Shown in pieces: positions 43,282-51,177 of a stretch of 64,000 nucleotides of DNA (positions within the stretch are counted from its first letter, which is position 1; the number at the start of each line of letters is the position of its first letter). The position numbers and the translations under genes are program-made. Origin of the DNA: DASQGA01 sp963722715 (GTDB lineage: Bacteria; Actinomycetota; Thermoleophilia; Gaiellales; Gaiellaceae); the NCBI GenBank assembly GCA_963722715.1, contig CAVROA010000008.1:1-64000 (forward strand), read 5' to 3'. Below the pieces are notes generated by a model that saw only the letters and a list, made by a program, of their open reading frames with translations, was not told where the DNA came from and ran no database searches.

Positions 43282-43995
43282 TTAGCGGAAGCGCTGAGGG
43301 AACTGCTTCACGAGCCCGCTCGACAAGAGGTCGGACATGTGGAGGATGTGCTCGTGGATCTGGTCGTAGGCGGCGACGTCCGCGCTCCAGTTGCCCTGGA
43401 GTCTCGCGACCGCCTCCTGCGTCGTCAGGTCGAGGTGCTTGTGCATCTCGGCCTTCATCGTCGCCAGCTCCCAGTACTTGGGATTGACGCTGTTCAGGAC
43501 TGCGGCGATGTCGTCGGCGTTGGACTGCCAGCGCGCCTGGGCGTCGGTGAGCTCGGCCTGATCGCCCGCCCTCGCGGCGGCGATCACGTCTGCGGCGATC
43601 AGGATGTGCAGCCGCAACTGACGGGTGAGCTCGTTCCCGGCGGCTTCTCCGTAGAACGGCTTGACTGCGTCACCGATGTCGGTCTGATTCTCGAGCAGCC
43701 GCCCGACTGTGGCCTCGCTATCCGGCGAGTCGGTCGTGAGACTGATGATCGCCAGGCGCGTCCAGGTGATGTGGTCTTCCCAGAGCCGGCGCATCTCCTG
43801 GCGGAGAACGAACTCGCTGTTTGAGATCCGGGCCGAGTTGTCAGCGGTAGTCGCATGCGTGGTCGCTTCGTGGCTCGTGTTGTCGTGCGCCGCGGCGTCG
43901 TGGCCGCCGGCGACAGCGAGGGCGACGAGGGCGCTGAAAAGTGCGATCAGCATCGTCAGCGCCAGAGGGAGGGGACGGTAGGTACGGGTGTTCAT
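43282..43995 (-). CDS. Exported all-helical protein, last gene of the cupredoxin operon
   Basis: A 237-aa secreted protein: signal peptide to about residue 36, a His/Thr-rich linker (DNTSHEATTHATTADNSARI), then a helical domain starting EFVLRQEMRRLWEDHITWTR and ending DLLSSGLVKQFPQRFR. The same pattern (LWEDHxxWTR, QTDIGDAVKPFYG, VKQFP) occurs in a widespread family of exported bacterial proteins with no established function. Conserved His residues could bind metal. AAGGAAG precedes the ATG, and the start overlaps the previous gene by 4 bp. Confidence 0.8.
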   Translation of the reverse strand: MNTRTYRPLPLALTMLIALFSALVALAVAGGHDAAAHDNTSHEATTHATTADNSARISNSEFVLRQEMRRLWEDHITWTRLAIISLTTDSPDSEATVGRLLENQTDIGDAVKPFYGEAAGNELTRQLRLHILIAADVIAAARAGDQAELTDAQARWQSNADDIAAVLNSVNPKYWELATMKAEMHKHLDLTTQEAVARLQGNWSADVAAYDQIHEHILHMSDLLSSGLVKQFPQRFR

Positions 43996-44396
43996 GTCAA
44001 TCTTCCTTTCGGTTGCGGGAGGGTGGCGGCGACGTGCCGCCTGAGCAGGCTCGTCGCCGCGAGCAGGCCGGCGGCCTCGATCGCCTTGGTGGCGAGGGCG
44101 AGGCCGTCGACCGGCTCAGGGTCGGGGTGGAGGACGGGCAGGCCGGTCGTCGTGGCAAGCGCGTAGCTTGCGAGCAGTCCGGCGAGCGTGACCGCCGCAG
44201 CCGCGAGGGCGGATGGATTCGCGGGCCGCCAGGTGAGCCAGACGACCAGCCCGGCGAGCGCGACGGTCGCGGCGACGAAGCCGAGGCCGGCTCCGGTGCC
44301 TTCGTCGAAGTGGCCGGGGACGAGCGCGCCGTGGATGCCGGCGCTGATCGCGCAGGCGAGGATGACGACGTCGCCCTTGAGCTCGGCGAGATTCAC
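43992..44396 (-). CDS. Four-span membrane protein in cupredoxin operon
   Basis: A 134-aa protein with four hydrophobic segments, the first opening VVILACAISAGIHGALVPGH, with His in a membrane-proximal position. It starts at a GTG overlapping the cupredoxin stop by 4 bp. The family is not recognised. By position it probably supports the cupredoxin, for example in electron transfer or copper handling. Confidence 0.7.
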   Translation of the reverse strand: MNLAELKGDVVILACAISAGIHGALVPGHFDEGTGAGLGFVAATVALAGLVVWLTWRPANPSALAAAAVTLAGLLASYALATTTGLPVLHPDPEPVDGLALATKAIEAAGLLAATSLLRRHVAATLPQPKGRLT

Positions 44397-44728
44397 TTGA
44401 CGATCACCTCGCCGTCCATGTCCTGGCTGTGGAGGGTGCAGACGTAGTCGTAGTTACCGGGCTCGTCGAACGTGATCTCTACGCTCTCGCCTTGTTCGAC
44501 CTTGTGGTCTTCCTGCCCGTCGACCTGGACGGTGTGGGTGAAATTGTCCTCGTTCGTCCATGTGACCGTCTGCCCGGCCTCGATCTCGATCACCTTCGGG
44601 TCGAAGCGGTAGCTCTTGACCATCTGCACTTCGCTCGTGGCCACCGGCTGGCTGCTTTCGCCCGAACCGCCGCAGCCCGCCGCGAAGACGGCCGCGGCCG
44701 CGACAGCCGGGAGGAGGAACTTCCTCAT
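44393..44728 (-). CDS. Cupredoxin (plastocyanin-like) lipoprotein
   Basis: A 111-aa exported blue-copper-type protein. The lipobox ends at Cys19. The type 1 copper ligands are all visible: H65 (NFTHTV), C97 (YDYVCTLH), H100 and M104 (HSQDM). It should shuttle electrons or hold copper at the outer face of the membrane. Its start overlaps the end of the membrane protein gene before it. Confidence 0.9.
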   Translation of the reverse strand: MRKFLLPAVAAAAVFAAGCGGSGESSQPVATSEVQMVKSYRFDPKVIEIEAGQTVTWTNEDNFTHTVQVDGQEDHKVEQGESVEITFDEPGNYDYVCTLHSQDMDGEVIVK

Positions 44729-45042
44729 CAGCGGTCAGCCTCGACGGCATTGAGCGCCGGTCGCCGTACGGCCGCGTGGACGGCCGCGGCGAACACGAGT
44801 ACGAACGCGGTCAGGTCGAGCACCTCGGCGATCGTGTGCGCGAATAGGAACACGGTCCAGTCGAGGTGGTAGGTCATGTAGACGAGCTCGGCCGCGGCGA
44901 AGAGCGAGAACGCCGAGCCGAGCAGCGCCAGCTCGCGCTTGAACGCCAGCCAAGCGAAGCCGGCTCCGAGCGCAAAGGCGGTGATGTGCACGACCAGGAA
45001 GAACTCGGTCGGCAGATCGTTGATCCAACTTCCCCAGGGCAT
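44728..45042 (-). CDS. Small membrane protein, first gene of cupredoxin operon
   Basis: A 104-aa protein with three hydrophobic segments (FLVVHITAFALGAGFAWLAF, LLGSAFSLFAAAELVYMTYH and FAHTIAEVLDLTAFVLVFAA). Conserved-looking His residues at the membrane edges (VHIT, YHLDW, AHTI) could carry metal or heme. AAAAGGAGG precedes the ATG. The family is not recognised. Confidence 0.72.
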   Translation of the reverse strand: MPWGSWINDLPTEFFLVVHITAFALGAGFAWLAFKRELALLGSAFSLFAAAELVYMTYHLDWTVFLFAHTIAEVLDLTAFVLVFAAAVHAAVRRPALNAVEADR

Positions 45043-45094
45043 GTGGTCCTCCTTTTCTTGCGTTGCCGGAGGACTTAGTGCGAGCCGGGGCCGT

Positions 45095-45102
45095 GTCCTT
45101 AC
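45095..45102 (-). promoter_or_regulatory. Candidate shared promoter element (GTAAGGAC)
   Basis: On the minus strand, 52 nt ahead of the cupredoxin operon start. A small CGCCCT/AGGGCG hairpin lies just upstream of it. Confidence 0.35.
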
Positions 45103-45214
45103 CTCGCCCTCTCCAGGGCGCGTCTAGCCCCAACAGCCGCGCGCCTGGCGACGCACGAGGCAGAAGAGCTGGTGGAGCCGGTATCCCGCCGGGCGCCCTC
45201 GGCCGCCGGCTGAT

Positions 45215-45222
45215 GTAAGAAC
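45215..45222 (+). promoter_or_regulatory. Candidate shared promoter element (GTAAGAAC)
   Basis: On the plus strand, 71 nt ahead of the flavoprotein gene. It lies 112 bp from the divergent site at 45095, so both sides of this intergenic region would carry the element. Confidence 0.35.
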
Positions 45223-45293
45223 GGCGCCGCGCGCGACACAGATGAGTAACGAAGGAATAGGCCCGATGCGTCAGCGCGCAAAGAGGAGGAGCG

Positions 45294-46499
45294 ATGAGGA
45301 ATTTCGAGCTAGTGATTGCCGGCGGCGGCCTGACCGCCGTGCGTGCGATCAAGTCCTACCGCGAGGCCGACGGCGGCGGACGGATCGCGCTGCTGGCCCA
45401 AGAGCCCAATCTGCCCTACCACCGCCCAGCCCTCTCGAAGCGCTTCCTGCGCGGTGAGACGACCGACGCGCCGTTCGCCGAGGACGCCAGCTTCTACCGC
45501 GACCACGAGGTTGAGGTGCTGCTCGAGACGCCGGTCACCTCGATCGACCCCGGCAACCGCCTCGTGACGACCGAAGACGGACCGGTCCACTACGACAAGC
45601 TCCTGATCGCAACCGGGGCCACGCCGCGGCGCCTGCGCGTACCCGGCGCCGACCTAGATGGCGTCTTCAGCCTGCGGACGCTTCAGGATTCCGAGCGCAT
45701 CCGCGCCGCCGCCGGCTCGGCCGAACGCGCTGTCGTCGTCGGCGGCGGCTTCATCGGCATGGAGGTCGCCGCCTCGCTGCGCCAGCTCGGCCTCGAGGTG
45801 ACACTGATCCATATGGGCCGGGGCCTCTTCGACCTGCTCGGTTCGCCCGAGTTGAGCGAGCAGCTGCTTGCGTTTTACCGCGATCACGGCGTCGACGTCA
45901 TGCTCAAGCAGGAGGTCGCCGGATTCGGCGGCGAAGACCGGCTGGAATACGTCGAAGTCAAGAGCGGCGTTTGCGTCACCGCCGACTTCGCTGTCGTCGG
46001 CGTCGGCGTCATCCCGAACACCGATTTCCTCGACGGGAGCGGCATCGAGCCCGACAATGGCGTTGTTGTCAACGAGCGCTTCGAGACGACCGCTCCCGGC
46101 CTCTACGCCGCTGGGGACGTGGCCAACTTCTTCGACCCCTTGTTCGCCCGCCAGCGGCGGATCGAGCACTGGTCGAACGCCAACTACCAGGGCACCGAGG
46201 TCGGCAAGATCCTCGCCGGCCGAGGTGACGGTTACGACAACGTCTCGTCGTTCTTCAGCGAGGTCTTCGGCGTTGGCGTCAAGGTGTTTGGCGATGTCAG
46301 CCGCTTCGACGAGCTGACCGCCGATGGCACGCTCGAGTCGGGGCTGCTCGCCAGCTACGGCGAGAAGGGCCGCCTCGTCGGCGCGCTCACGGTCGGCCAG
46401 AGCGAGGATGTCGAGGCGCTAGCGAAAGATCTGATTTCGGAGCGGGCACCAACGCGGGCGCTACTCGACAACCTCGTCGGGGGCGGGGTCGCATCATGA
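45294..46499 (+). CDS. NAD(P)/FAD-dependent oxidoreductase (ferredoxin/rubredoxin reductase type)
   Basis: A 401-aa two-dinucleotide-fold flavoprotein. The FAD site opens as FELVIAGGGLTAVRAI, the ATG motif is LLIATGATPRRL, the NAD(P) site is VVVGGGFIGMEVA, and the second FAD site is GLYAAGDVANF. The C-terminal interface domain resembles ferredoxin and rubredoxin reductases. It would pass electrons from NAD(P)H to a small redox protein; no ferredoxin is next to it, though the cupredoxin operon is divergent. GAGGAGGAG precedes the ATG. It overlaps the transaldolase start by 4 bp. Confidence 0.88.
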   Translation: MRNFELVIAGGGLTAVRAIKSYREADGGGRIALLAQEPNLPYHRPALSKRFLRGETTDAPFAEDASFYRDHEVEVLLETPVTSIDPGNRLVTTEDGPVHYDKLLIATGATPRRLRVPGADLDGVFSLRTLQDSERIRAAAGSAERAVVVGGGFIGMEVAASLRQLGLEVTLIHMGRGLFDLLGSPELSEQLLAFYRDHGVDVMLKQEVAGFGGEDRLEYVEVKSGVCVTADFAVVGVGVIPNTDFLDGSGIEPDNGVVVNERFETTAPGLYAAGDVANFFDPLFARQRRIEHWSNANYQGTEVGKILAGRGDGYDNVSSFFSEVFGVGVKVFGDVSRFDELTADGTLESGLLASYGEKGRLVGALTVGQSEDVEALAKDLISERAPTRALLDNLVGGGVAS

Positions 46500-47590
46500 G
46501 CCGGCTCGAACAGCTGTCAAAGCTCGGCCAGAGCGTCTGGATCGACTTCCTCTCGCGCGACCTGCTCGATTCGGGAGCACTCGCGCGGGCGGTCCGTGAC
46601 GACGCCGTCGTCGGCGTAACCTCGAACCCGACCATCTTCGCCAAGGCACTCGCGCAAGGCAATCACTACGATGCCCAGCTCGCCTCGAACGGCGGCGACG
46701 ACGCCAAGCGCGCCTTCCTCGCCCTGGTGATGCGCGACGTCGCCAACGCCTGCGACCTGCTGCGGCCGGTCTGGGAGCAGACTGAAGGGCGCGACGGCTA
46801 CGTGTCGATCGAGGTCGATCCGAACCTCGCCGACGATACCGAAGCCACTGTCGAGGAGGCGACCCAGCTGCACGCAGCGATCGCCAAGCCGAACCTGCTC
46901 GTCAAGATCCCAGCAACCGATTCAGGCGTACGGGCAATCGAGGAGATGACCGCCCGCGGCCGCTCAATCAACGTCACTCTGATCTTCTCGCTGACCCGGC
47001 ACCGCCAGGTGATCGACGCCTACCTGAGCGGGCTCGAGCGACTGATCGGCGCCGGGGGCGATGCGAGCCGTGTCCACTCGGTGGCGAGCTTCTTCGTCTC
47101 CCGCGTCGACACCGAAACCGACCGCCGCCTCGACGAACTCGACCGCGACGACCTAAGACGCGCCTTGGAATCGCCAACGCCAAGCTCGCCTACCAGCAGT
47201 ACAAGGAACTGTTCCAGGGCGAGCGCTGGGAGGCGCTGGCCGCTCGCGGCGCGACCAAGCAGCGCTGCCTGTGGGCGTCGACCTCGACGAAAGACCCGTC
47301 CCTCCGCGACACGCTCTACGTCGAGGAGCTGATCGGGCCCGAAACGATCTCGACCATGCCCGAGGAGACGATCCGCGCCTTCCAAGATCACGGCCGCGTT
47401 GAATCTCGGCTCGAGATTGAGCTCGACGAGGCACGGTCATTTGTTCAACCAGCTGTCCGACGCAGGCGTTGACTACAACGACGTTGTCACCACACTCGAG
47501 CGCGAGGGAATCGAGAAGTTCGTTGTCTCGGTCAACGAACTTCTCGCTGGTATCATCACAAAGCGCCGTTCCCTCCACGAGGCCGCGTAG
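46496..47590 (+). pseudogene. tal: Transaldolase, with two compensating frameshifts
   Basis: A pentose-phosphate-pathway transaldolase of the long form (about 364 aa when repaired). Visible: WIDFLSRDLLDSGAL, VTSNPTIFAKAL and Schiff-base K137 in NLLVKIPAT. The frame is lost at about 47150-47165 (a missing base) and continues as GIANAKLAYQQYKELFQGER and LWASTSTKDPSLRDTLYVEE. It is lost again at about 47434-47437 (an extra base) and returns to the first frame for LFNQLSDAGVDYNDVV to the stop. Two indels inside otherwise perfect family sequence suggest sequencing error. It overlaps the flavoprotein gene, so both would be made together. Confidence 0.88.
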
Positions 47591-47843
47591 AAGGTTCGTG
47601 ACCCCTGATCGGTGCCCCACCGTCAGCGAAGGTGCAGCCGTCTTCTCTGCTGAGCCAATCGTGGGGGACGGTCAGATCCGATTTCGAAGAGTCCTCTCCG
47701 AGCCCGACAGTCCCGCGATTAGGCTTACGCAAATCGTCGCTCTCATAAGTCTCGCAGACGGTTACTGGACGCGGTCGTTTGACTGGTCGGGATGCTCGCC
47801 GAGGTATTCAACCCACGCCTGCTTCACGCACCGGTGTGGTCGT

Positions 47844-49067
47844 TCAGTGCGCCTCGGCGGCGGGACGAACAAACGACATCGTGAGCTCGGCGACGCGCAC
47901 GAGCTGTCCGGGCATCTCGTCCGCGGGGCGCTCGGCGAAGTCCCTCCAGGCGTGCTCAGGCTTGTGGCGGCGCCCCGCCAGTCCCGCCACCGCCTCGAAA
48001 TCAGGGTTGAGCACGATGACTCGTTCCTCGCCGGCAGCTTCGGCGATGAGCGCGTTCAACGCCTGCTCGGCCGGCGCGAGTCTCCCGCTCGACTTTCTGT
48101 CGCTGTCGTGGACGGCGACGAACGGGATCCCGGCGGCCTTGCAGATGCGCGCGAAGAGAGGGATGTTCGGCTTGCCGCCGCACTCGATGATCGAGATCGC
48201 CTCGCGGTCGACGTCGTGCCCGAGCGCCGCAAACACGAACGGGAGCACGAGCTTCTCGGTCAGGCCTTCGACGAGCACCACCGCGTGGGCGAGAAAAAGC
48301 TCGCTGCGCGCGGCGTCGAACTCGGTCATCACACGGAAGTCGTCGTCTGCAGACACGGGCTCTGGCTGAAGGGCGTGCGTTCCGGTGGCCGGAAGTCGCT
48401 CGACGAAGACGAGCTCGTCCATCCGCGTGACGTTGAGGAAGGCCGGCGATTGCGTCGAGTAGATCACCTGATTTCCAGCGAGGGAGAAGTCGCGCAGGAG
48501 GCGGTAGAGGTAGCGCTGCGCCTGCGGGCGGAGATAGAGCTCCGGCTCCTCGATCAGGAGCAAGAGACCGCCGAGCTGTTGCGAGTTACAGGACTCGACG
48601 GCTTGCAGAAGAGCCAGCGCCCGTGCTGAAAGCGTCGGCGCCCGCTGCGCGACCGCCCGCTCGAAGAGCTCCACAGCGGGGCGTTTCTTCCTCGGCGTCC
48701 AGGCGGCGAGCAGGGCGCCGGCTCGTTCTTCGGCGGGGAGGAAAAGCGTGGGTGGTGCGGTCGCGTCTCCAGTGACGGCGGTTCGTCCGGGGCTCCCTTT
48801 GAGCGTGGCCTCGCTGCCGTCCGCGAGGCGTACACGGATCGAGACCTCTCCCTCGCCGCCTGCCGTCATGTCCGTGGCCGTGAGCGGAGCCGCAGCGGGA
48901 TCGAGAACGGCGCGGATCGCCGCGAGCAGGTTCGACTTGCCAGCGTTTGCCTCACCGACCAGCGCGCACAGCGGCGCTGGCGAAAACGCGACGTCGCGCG
49001 CGCTCCGGAACCCACTCACTTCGACGCGAGTGACGCCAACGCGTGCGCGGACGCGTGCCGGCTTCAT
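47844..49067 (-). CDS. OLD-family ATPase/TOPRIM nuclease
   Basis: A 407-aa protein with an SMC/RecF-like ATPase domain (Walker A GEANAGKSN at 38-46; Walker B LLLLIEEPELYL near 168-179; then YSTQSPAFLN) and a C-terminal TOPRIM domain (VVLVEGLTEKLVLPFV, ECGGKPNIP, VHDSDRK). The combination defines OLD (overcoming lysogenisation defect) nucleases, several of which act in phage defence. No UvrD-like helicase (Gabija) or reverse transcriptase partner is adjacent, so it would be a class 1, stand-alone type. Role in defence is inferred. Confidence 0.83.
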   Translation of the reverse strand: MKPARVRARVGVTRVEVSGFRSARDVAFSPAPLCALVGEANAGKSNLLAAIRAVLDPAAAPLTATDMTAGGEGEVSIRVRLADGSEATLKGSPGRTAVTGDATAPPTLFLPAEERAGALLAAWTPRKKRPAVELFERAVAQRAPTLSARALALLQAVESCNSQQLGGLLLLIEEPELYLRPQAQRYLYRLLRDFSLAGNQVIYSTQSPAFLNVTRMDELVFVERLPATGTHALQPEPVSADDDFRVMTEFDAARSELFLAHAVVLVEGLTEKLVLPFVFAALGHDVDREAISIIECGGKPNIPLFARICKAAGIPFVAVHDSDRKSSGRLAPAEQALNALIAEAAGEERVIVLNPDFEAVAGLAGRRHKPEHAWRDFAERPADEMPGQLVRVAELTMSFVRPAAEAH

Positions 49068-49096
49068 ACTCGGCAGCGCGTCTACCTCCGCCTCGT

Positions 49097-49885
49097 TTAC
49101 GTCTGCCCGGGACGTACGACGAGCACGGACGAGCGCGCCTGATGCGCGACGCGCTCACTTACGCTCCCGAGCGCCTTCACCCCGTGCAGCCCTCGGCTTC
49201 CGACGACGATCAGGTCGGTCGACTCGGGCGCGGCCACGAGAACCTCCACCGCGGGCGCGTCGTGCTCCTCGAGCTCCGGCGAGATCGCTTGCGCCGCTTC
49301 GCGGTCGAGCTGATCCCTGGACGATGCCACGGCCCGAACGCTGCCGCCGAACCGCGCGGCGAGCGAGCGCGCGACGGTGAACGCGGCGGCGGATTCGAGC
49401 GAGCCGTCCACGCCTGCGACGACCGTCTGGGGCCACGCCTCGGAGTCGCGCGTCGCCCGGGCGATCAGCACGGAGCAGGTCGCGTCGCGGAGCATCCGGG
49501 CCGCAACTGTGCCAAGCAGGAGTCCTGCGGCGCGCCGGCGCCCGTGCGATCCCACGGCGATCAGCGTCGCGCCCTCGGCCTCAGCCTGCCTGAGCATGAC
49601 CTCGACCGGGTGCCCGTCGAGAAGCCTGGAGCTGGCGGAGGGCGCGATCACCTGCGCCTCGGCAAGGGCCGCCTCGGCCTCGTGTTGCAGGAGTTCGGCC
49701 GCGTGGGGCGCGGCCATCCCGGCGTGCGCCGCTCGCGCGAGGTTCGCTACTGCCAAGAGGAGGATTCTCCCGTGCTCGTCCTGGAGGCGCAGCGTTTGCA
49801 TGACTGCTACGAGGCTCGCGGGCGTGCCGTCGACGCCGCAGAGGATGCGTTCGAAGAGCTGGGGCTCGCTGGCGTGTGCTGTCAT
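49097..49885 (-). CDS. Tandem universal stress protein (two USP domains)
   Basis: A 262-aa protein with two USP domains. Domain 1 opens ERILCGVDGTPASLVAVMQT and has the loop AVGSHGRRRAAGLLLGTVAA. Domain 2 opens TVVAGVDGSLESAAAFTVAR and has VVGSRGLHGVKALGSVSERV. Both loops have the G-x2-G-x9-G-S/T pattern closely enough for ATP binding. Tandem USPs are common in actinobacterial dormancy and hypoxia regulons. Confidence 0.87.
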   Translation of the reverse strand: MTAHASEPQLFERILCGVDGTPASLVAVMQTLRLQDEHGRILLLAVANLARAAHAGMAAPHAAELLQHEAEAALAEAQVIAPSASSRLLDGHPVEVMLRQAEAEGATLIAVGSHGRRRAAGLLLGTVAARMLRDATCSVLIARATRDSEAWPQTVVAGVDGSLESAAAFTVARSLAARFGGSVRAVASSRDQLDREAAQAISPELEEHDAPAVEVLVAAPESTDLIVVGSRGLHGVKALGSVSERVAHQARSSVLVVRPGQT

Positions 49886-50167
49886 CGTCGCGGCCTAGGG
49901 GCATCTGCGGTATGAACTGCGAAATGGGCGCTGAGACATCGCAAGGCGCCGATCATGCCAGCTCGCTCCCGGGGGCGGTCTCGATGGCCCTCGCCACAGT
50001 GCTCGCAAACCCCAGTAATGCCGAACCCCTGGGCACGGAGCGACCGTCTACACGGTGTGAGCCTGGGCTATCTAGACGGCGTTACGCGCGATGACGAGAG
50101 AGCCGAGCGACAGCGGAGGATTGCCGAAGCAGCAAGCAGTCAGCGGTTACTAGTCGGCCGGGTCATT

Positions 50168-50287
50168 TCACGACTAGGACGTCGCAGGGCGCCTCGTGCA
50201 GCACCTTGGTGCTCACGGAACCGAGCACGAGGCGCTTCACCGGGCTGAGGACGCGACGAGCGCCGTCGACGAAGAGCCCGCAAAACA
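50168..50287 (-). pseudogene. C-terminal fragment of a universal stress protein
   Basis: About 38 residues ending RLVLGSVSTKVLHEAPCDVL and VVK, the last helix and strand of a USP. The first 100 residues are missing. Its position close to the right repeat suggests loss during rearrangement at the island end. Confidence 0.65.
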
Positions 50288-50517
50288 AGGCTTAAGACCG
50301 TAGCTCGACACCCCTCCACGTCAGCCGCGCGCTCAATGTTCGCGGCACTCGACTTGAGAGAGGTTGAGTGCCCTTACGGAACCCGGGGCAACAGAGGGGC
50401 AACTAGACATACCGAGACAGCTCGAAATCGATCCCCAAAGGCTTCGGTCGAATCTCCTGATTACCAGGAAAAAGCCAGTGCAGCCGAATTATGCCGAGAC
50501 CCGAGCCGCCCACTTTG
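50288..50517. other. Non-coding stretch just inside the right repeat
   Basis: Clearly more A/T-rich than its surroundings, with no recognised gene. Short open frames here do not resemble an integrase. Att-adjacent DNA of integrated elements often has this character. Confidence 0.4.
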
Positions 50518-50556
50518 ATCCCAAGGTCGCTGGTTCGAGTCCAGCACGGCCCATCT
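50518..50556 (+). repeat. 39-bp direct repeat, right copy (attR-like, tRNA 3' end)
   Basis: Identical to 33389-33427. There is no 5' tRNA half before it, only a short imperfect extension (ACTTTG against ACTTTTA), so it is a duplicated tRNA tail and not a second tRNA gene. Confidence 0.88.
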
Positions 50557-50607
50557 GGGGCGGCCTGGCGTACCTGCACGGCCGCTCCCGCCGTGGCATC
50601 TGAGGTT

Positions 50608-50630
50608 TTCGCCCGACTCTGGCGGGCGAA
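50608..50630. terminator. Small hairpin
   Basis: TTCGCCCG pairs with CGGGCGAA across a 7-nt loop, 39 nt before the lipoprotein start. It may end transcription out of the island or lie in the lipoprotein leader. Confidence 0.4.
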
Positions 50631-50668
50631 GCTGAGCTGAAACTCACCCGGCGACGAAAGGAGAAACC

Positions 50669-51172
50669 ATGCCCAAGCGAATTCTGCTCCTTCTTACCGT
50701 GGCTCTGATCGCCGCGGGCTGCGGGAGCGACGAAGACCAGGATGCCGTCCAAGACGCGGCCACCGCCGTCACCGACACGGCAGGCGCTGCGGGGACGCTG
50801 GAGGACGCGGTCACCGAGGCCGAGGACGCGCTCGAGGGTGCCGAGATCACACTCGACCTCGATGAGCAGAACGATTCCGGGATCACCGGAACGGCGAAGC
50901 TCTCTCCGACTTCGGACGGCAAGGTGGAGGTAGAGATCGAACTCGACGGCAGCGATGGCGGGCCCCACCCCGCGCACATCCACAAGGGGAGCTGCGCCGA
51001 CCTCGATCCGAACCCTGCCTTCCCGCTCGAAGACGTTGTGGACGGGCGCTCGAAGACGACGGTGGACGTCGACGTCGCTGACCTCACGGTGGACGAGTAC
51101 GCGATCAACGTGCACGAATCGCCGGAGAACGTCGACAACTACGTCGCCTGCGGAGACCTCCGAAACCAGTGA
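50669..51172 (+). CDS. CHRD-like lipoprotein
   Basis: A 167-aa lipoprotein with lipobox Cys18 and an acidic, Ala-rich linker. The C-terminal domain has ITGTAKLSPTSDGKVEVEI, PHPAHIHKGSCADL and YAINVHESPENVDNYVACGD, which matches the CHRD/superoxide-dismutase-like barrel pattern with His residues able to bind metal. AAAGGAGAAA precedes the ATG. Role unknown. The next gene starts 5 nt after the stop, so it leads an operon with the MMPL exporter. Confidence 0.78.
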   Translation: MPKRILLLLTVALIAAGCGSDEDQDAVQDAATAVTDTAGAAGTLEDAVTEAEDALEGAEITLDLDEQNDSGITGTAKLSPTSDGKVEVEIELDGSDGGPHPAHIHKGSCADLDPNPAFPLEDVVDGRSKTTVDVDVADLTVDEYAINVHESPENVDNYVACGDLRNQ

Positions 51173-51177
51173 GCTAG

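Larger units (their letters stand above)
33389..50556 (+). mobile_element. Putative tRNA-Lys-integrated genomic island (about 17.1 kb)
   Basis: Bounded by identical 39-bp copies of the tRNA-Lys 3' end. The intact tRNA is on the left and the island lies on its 3' side, as expected for site-specific integration into a tRNA gene. Contents are stress, signalling, redox and OLD-nuclease genes. No recombinase or mobilisation gene is recognised, so the element would now be immobile or was moved by a helper. Boundaries come from the repeat; that the segment is mobile is an inference. Confidence 0.6.

Noticed and set aside
47469..48629. A 386-residue plus-strand frame opposite the OLD nuclease
   Set aside because: It contains no recognisable domain and reads across the end of the transaldolase and the antisense of the OLD gene, whose motifs are unmistakable.
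50288..50517. Integrase remnant next to the right repeat
   Set aside because: Translations of all frames were read for the Arg-His-Arg-Tyr pattern of tyrosine recombinases and for serine recombinase motifs; none was found.
50518..50556. Second tRNA-Lys gene
   Set aside because: Only the 3' 36 bases of the tRNA are present. The D-arm and the 5' acceptor strand are absent, so it is a duplicated tail.
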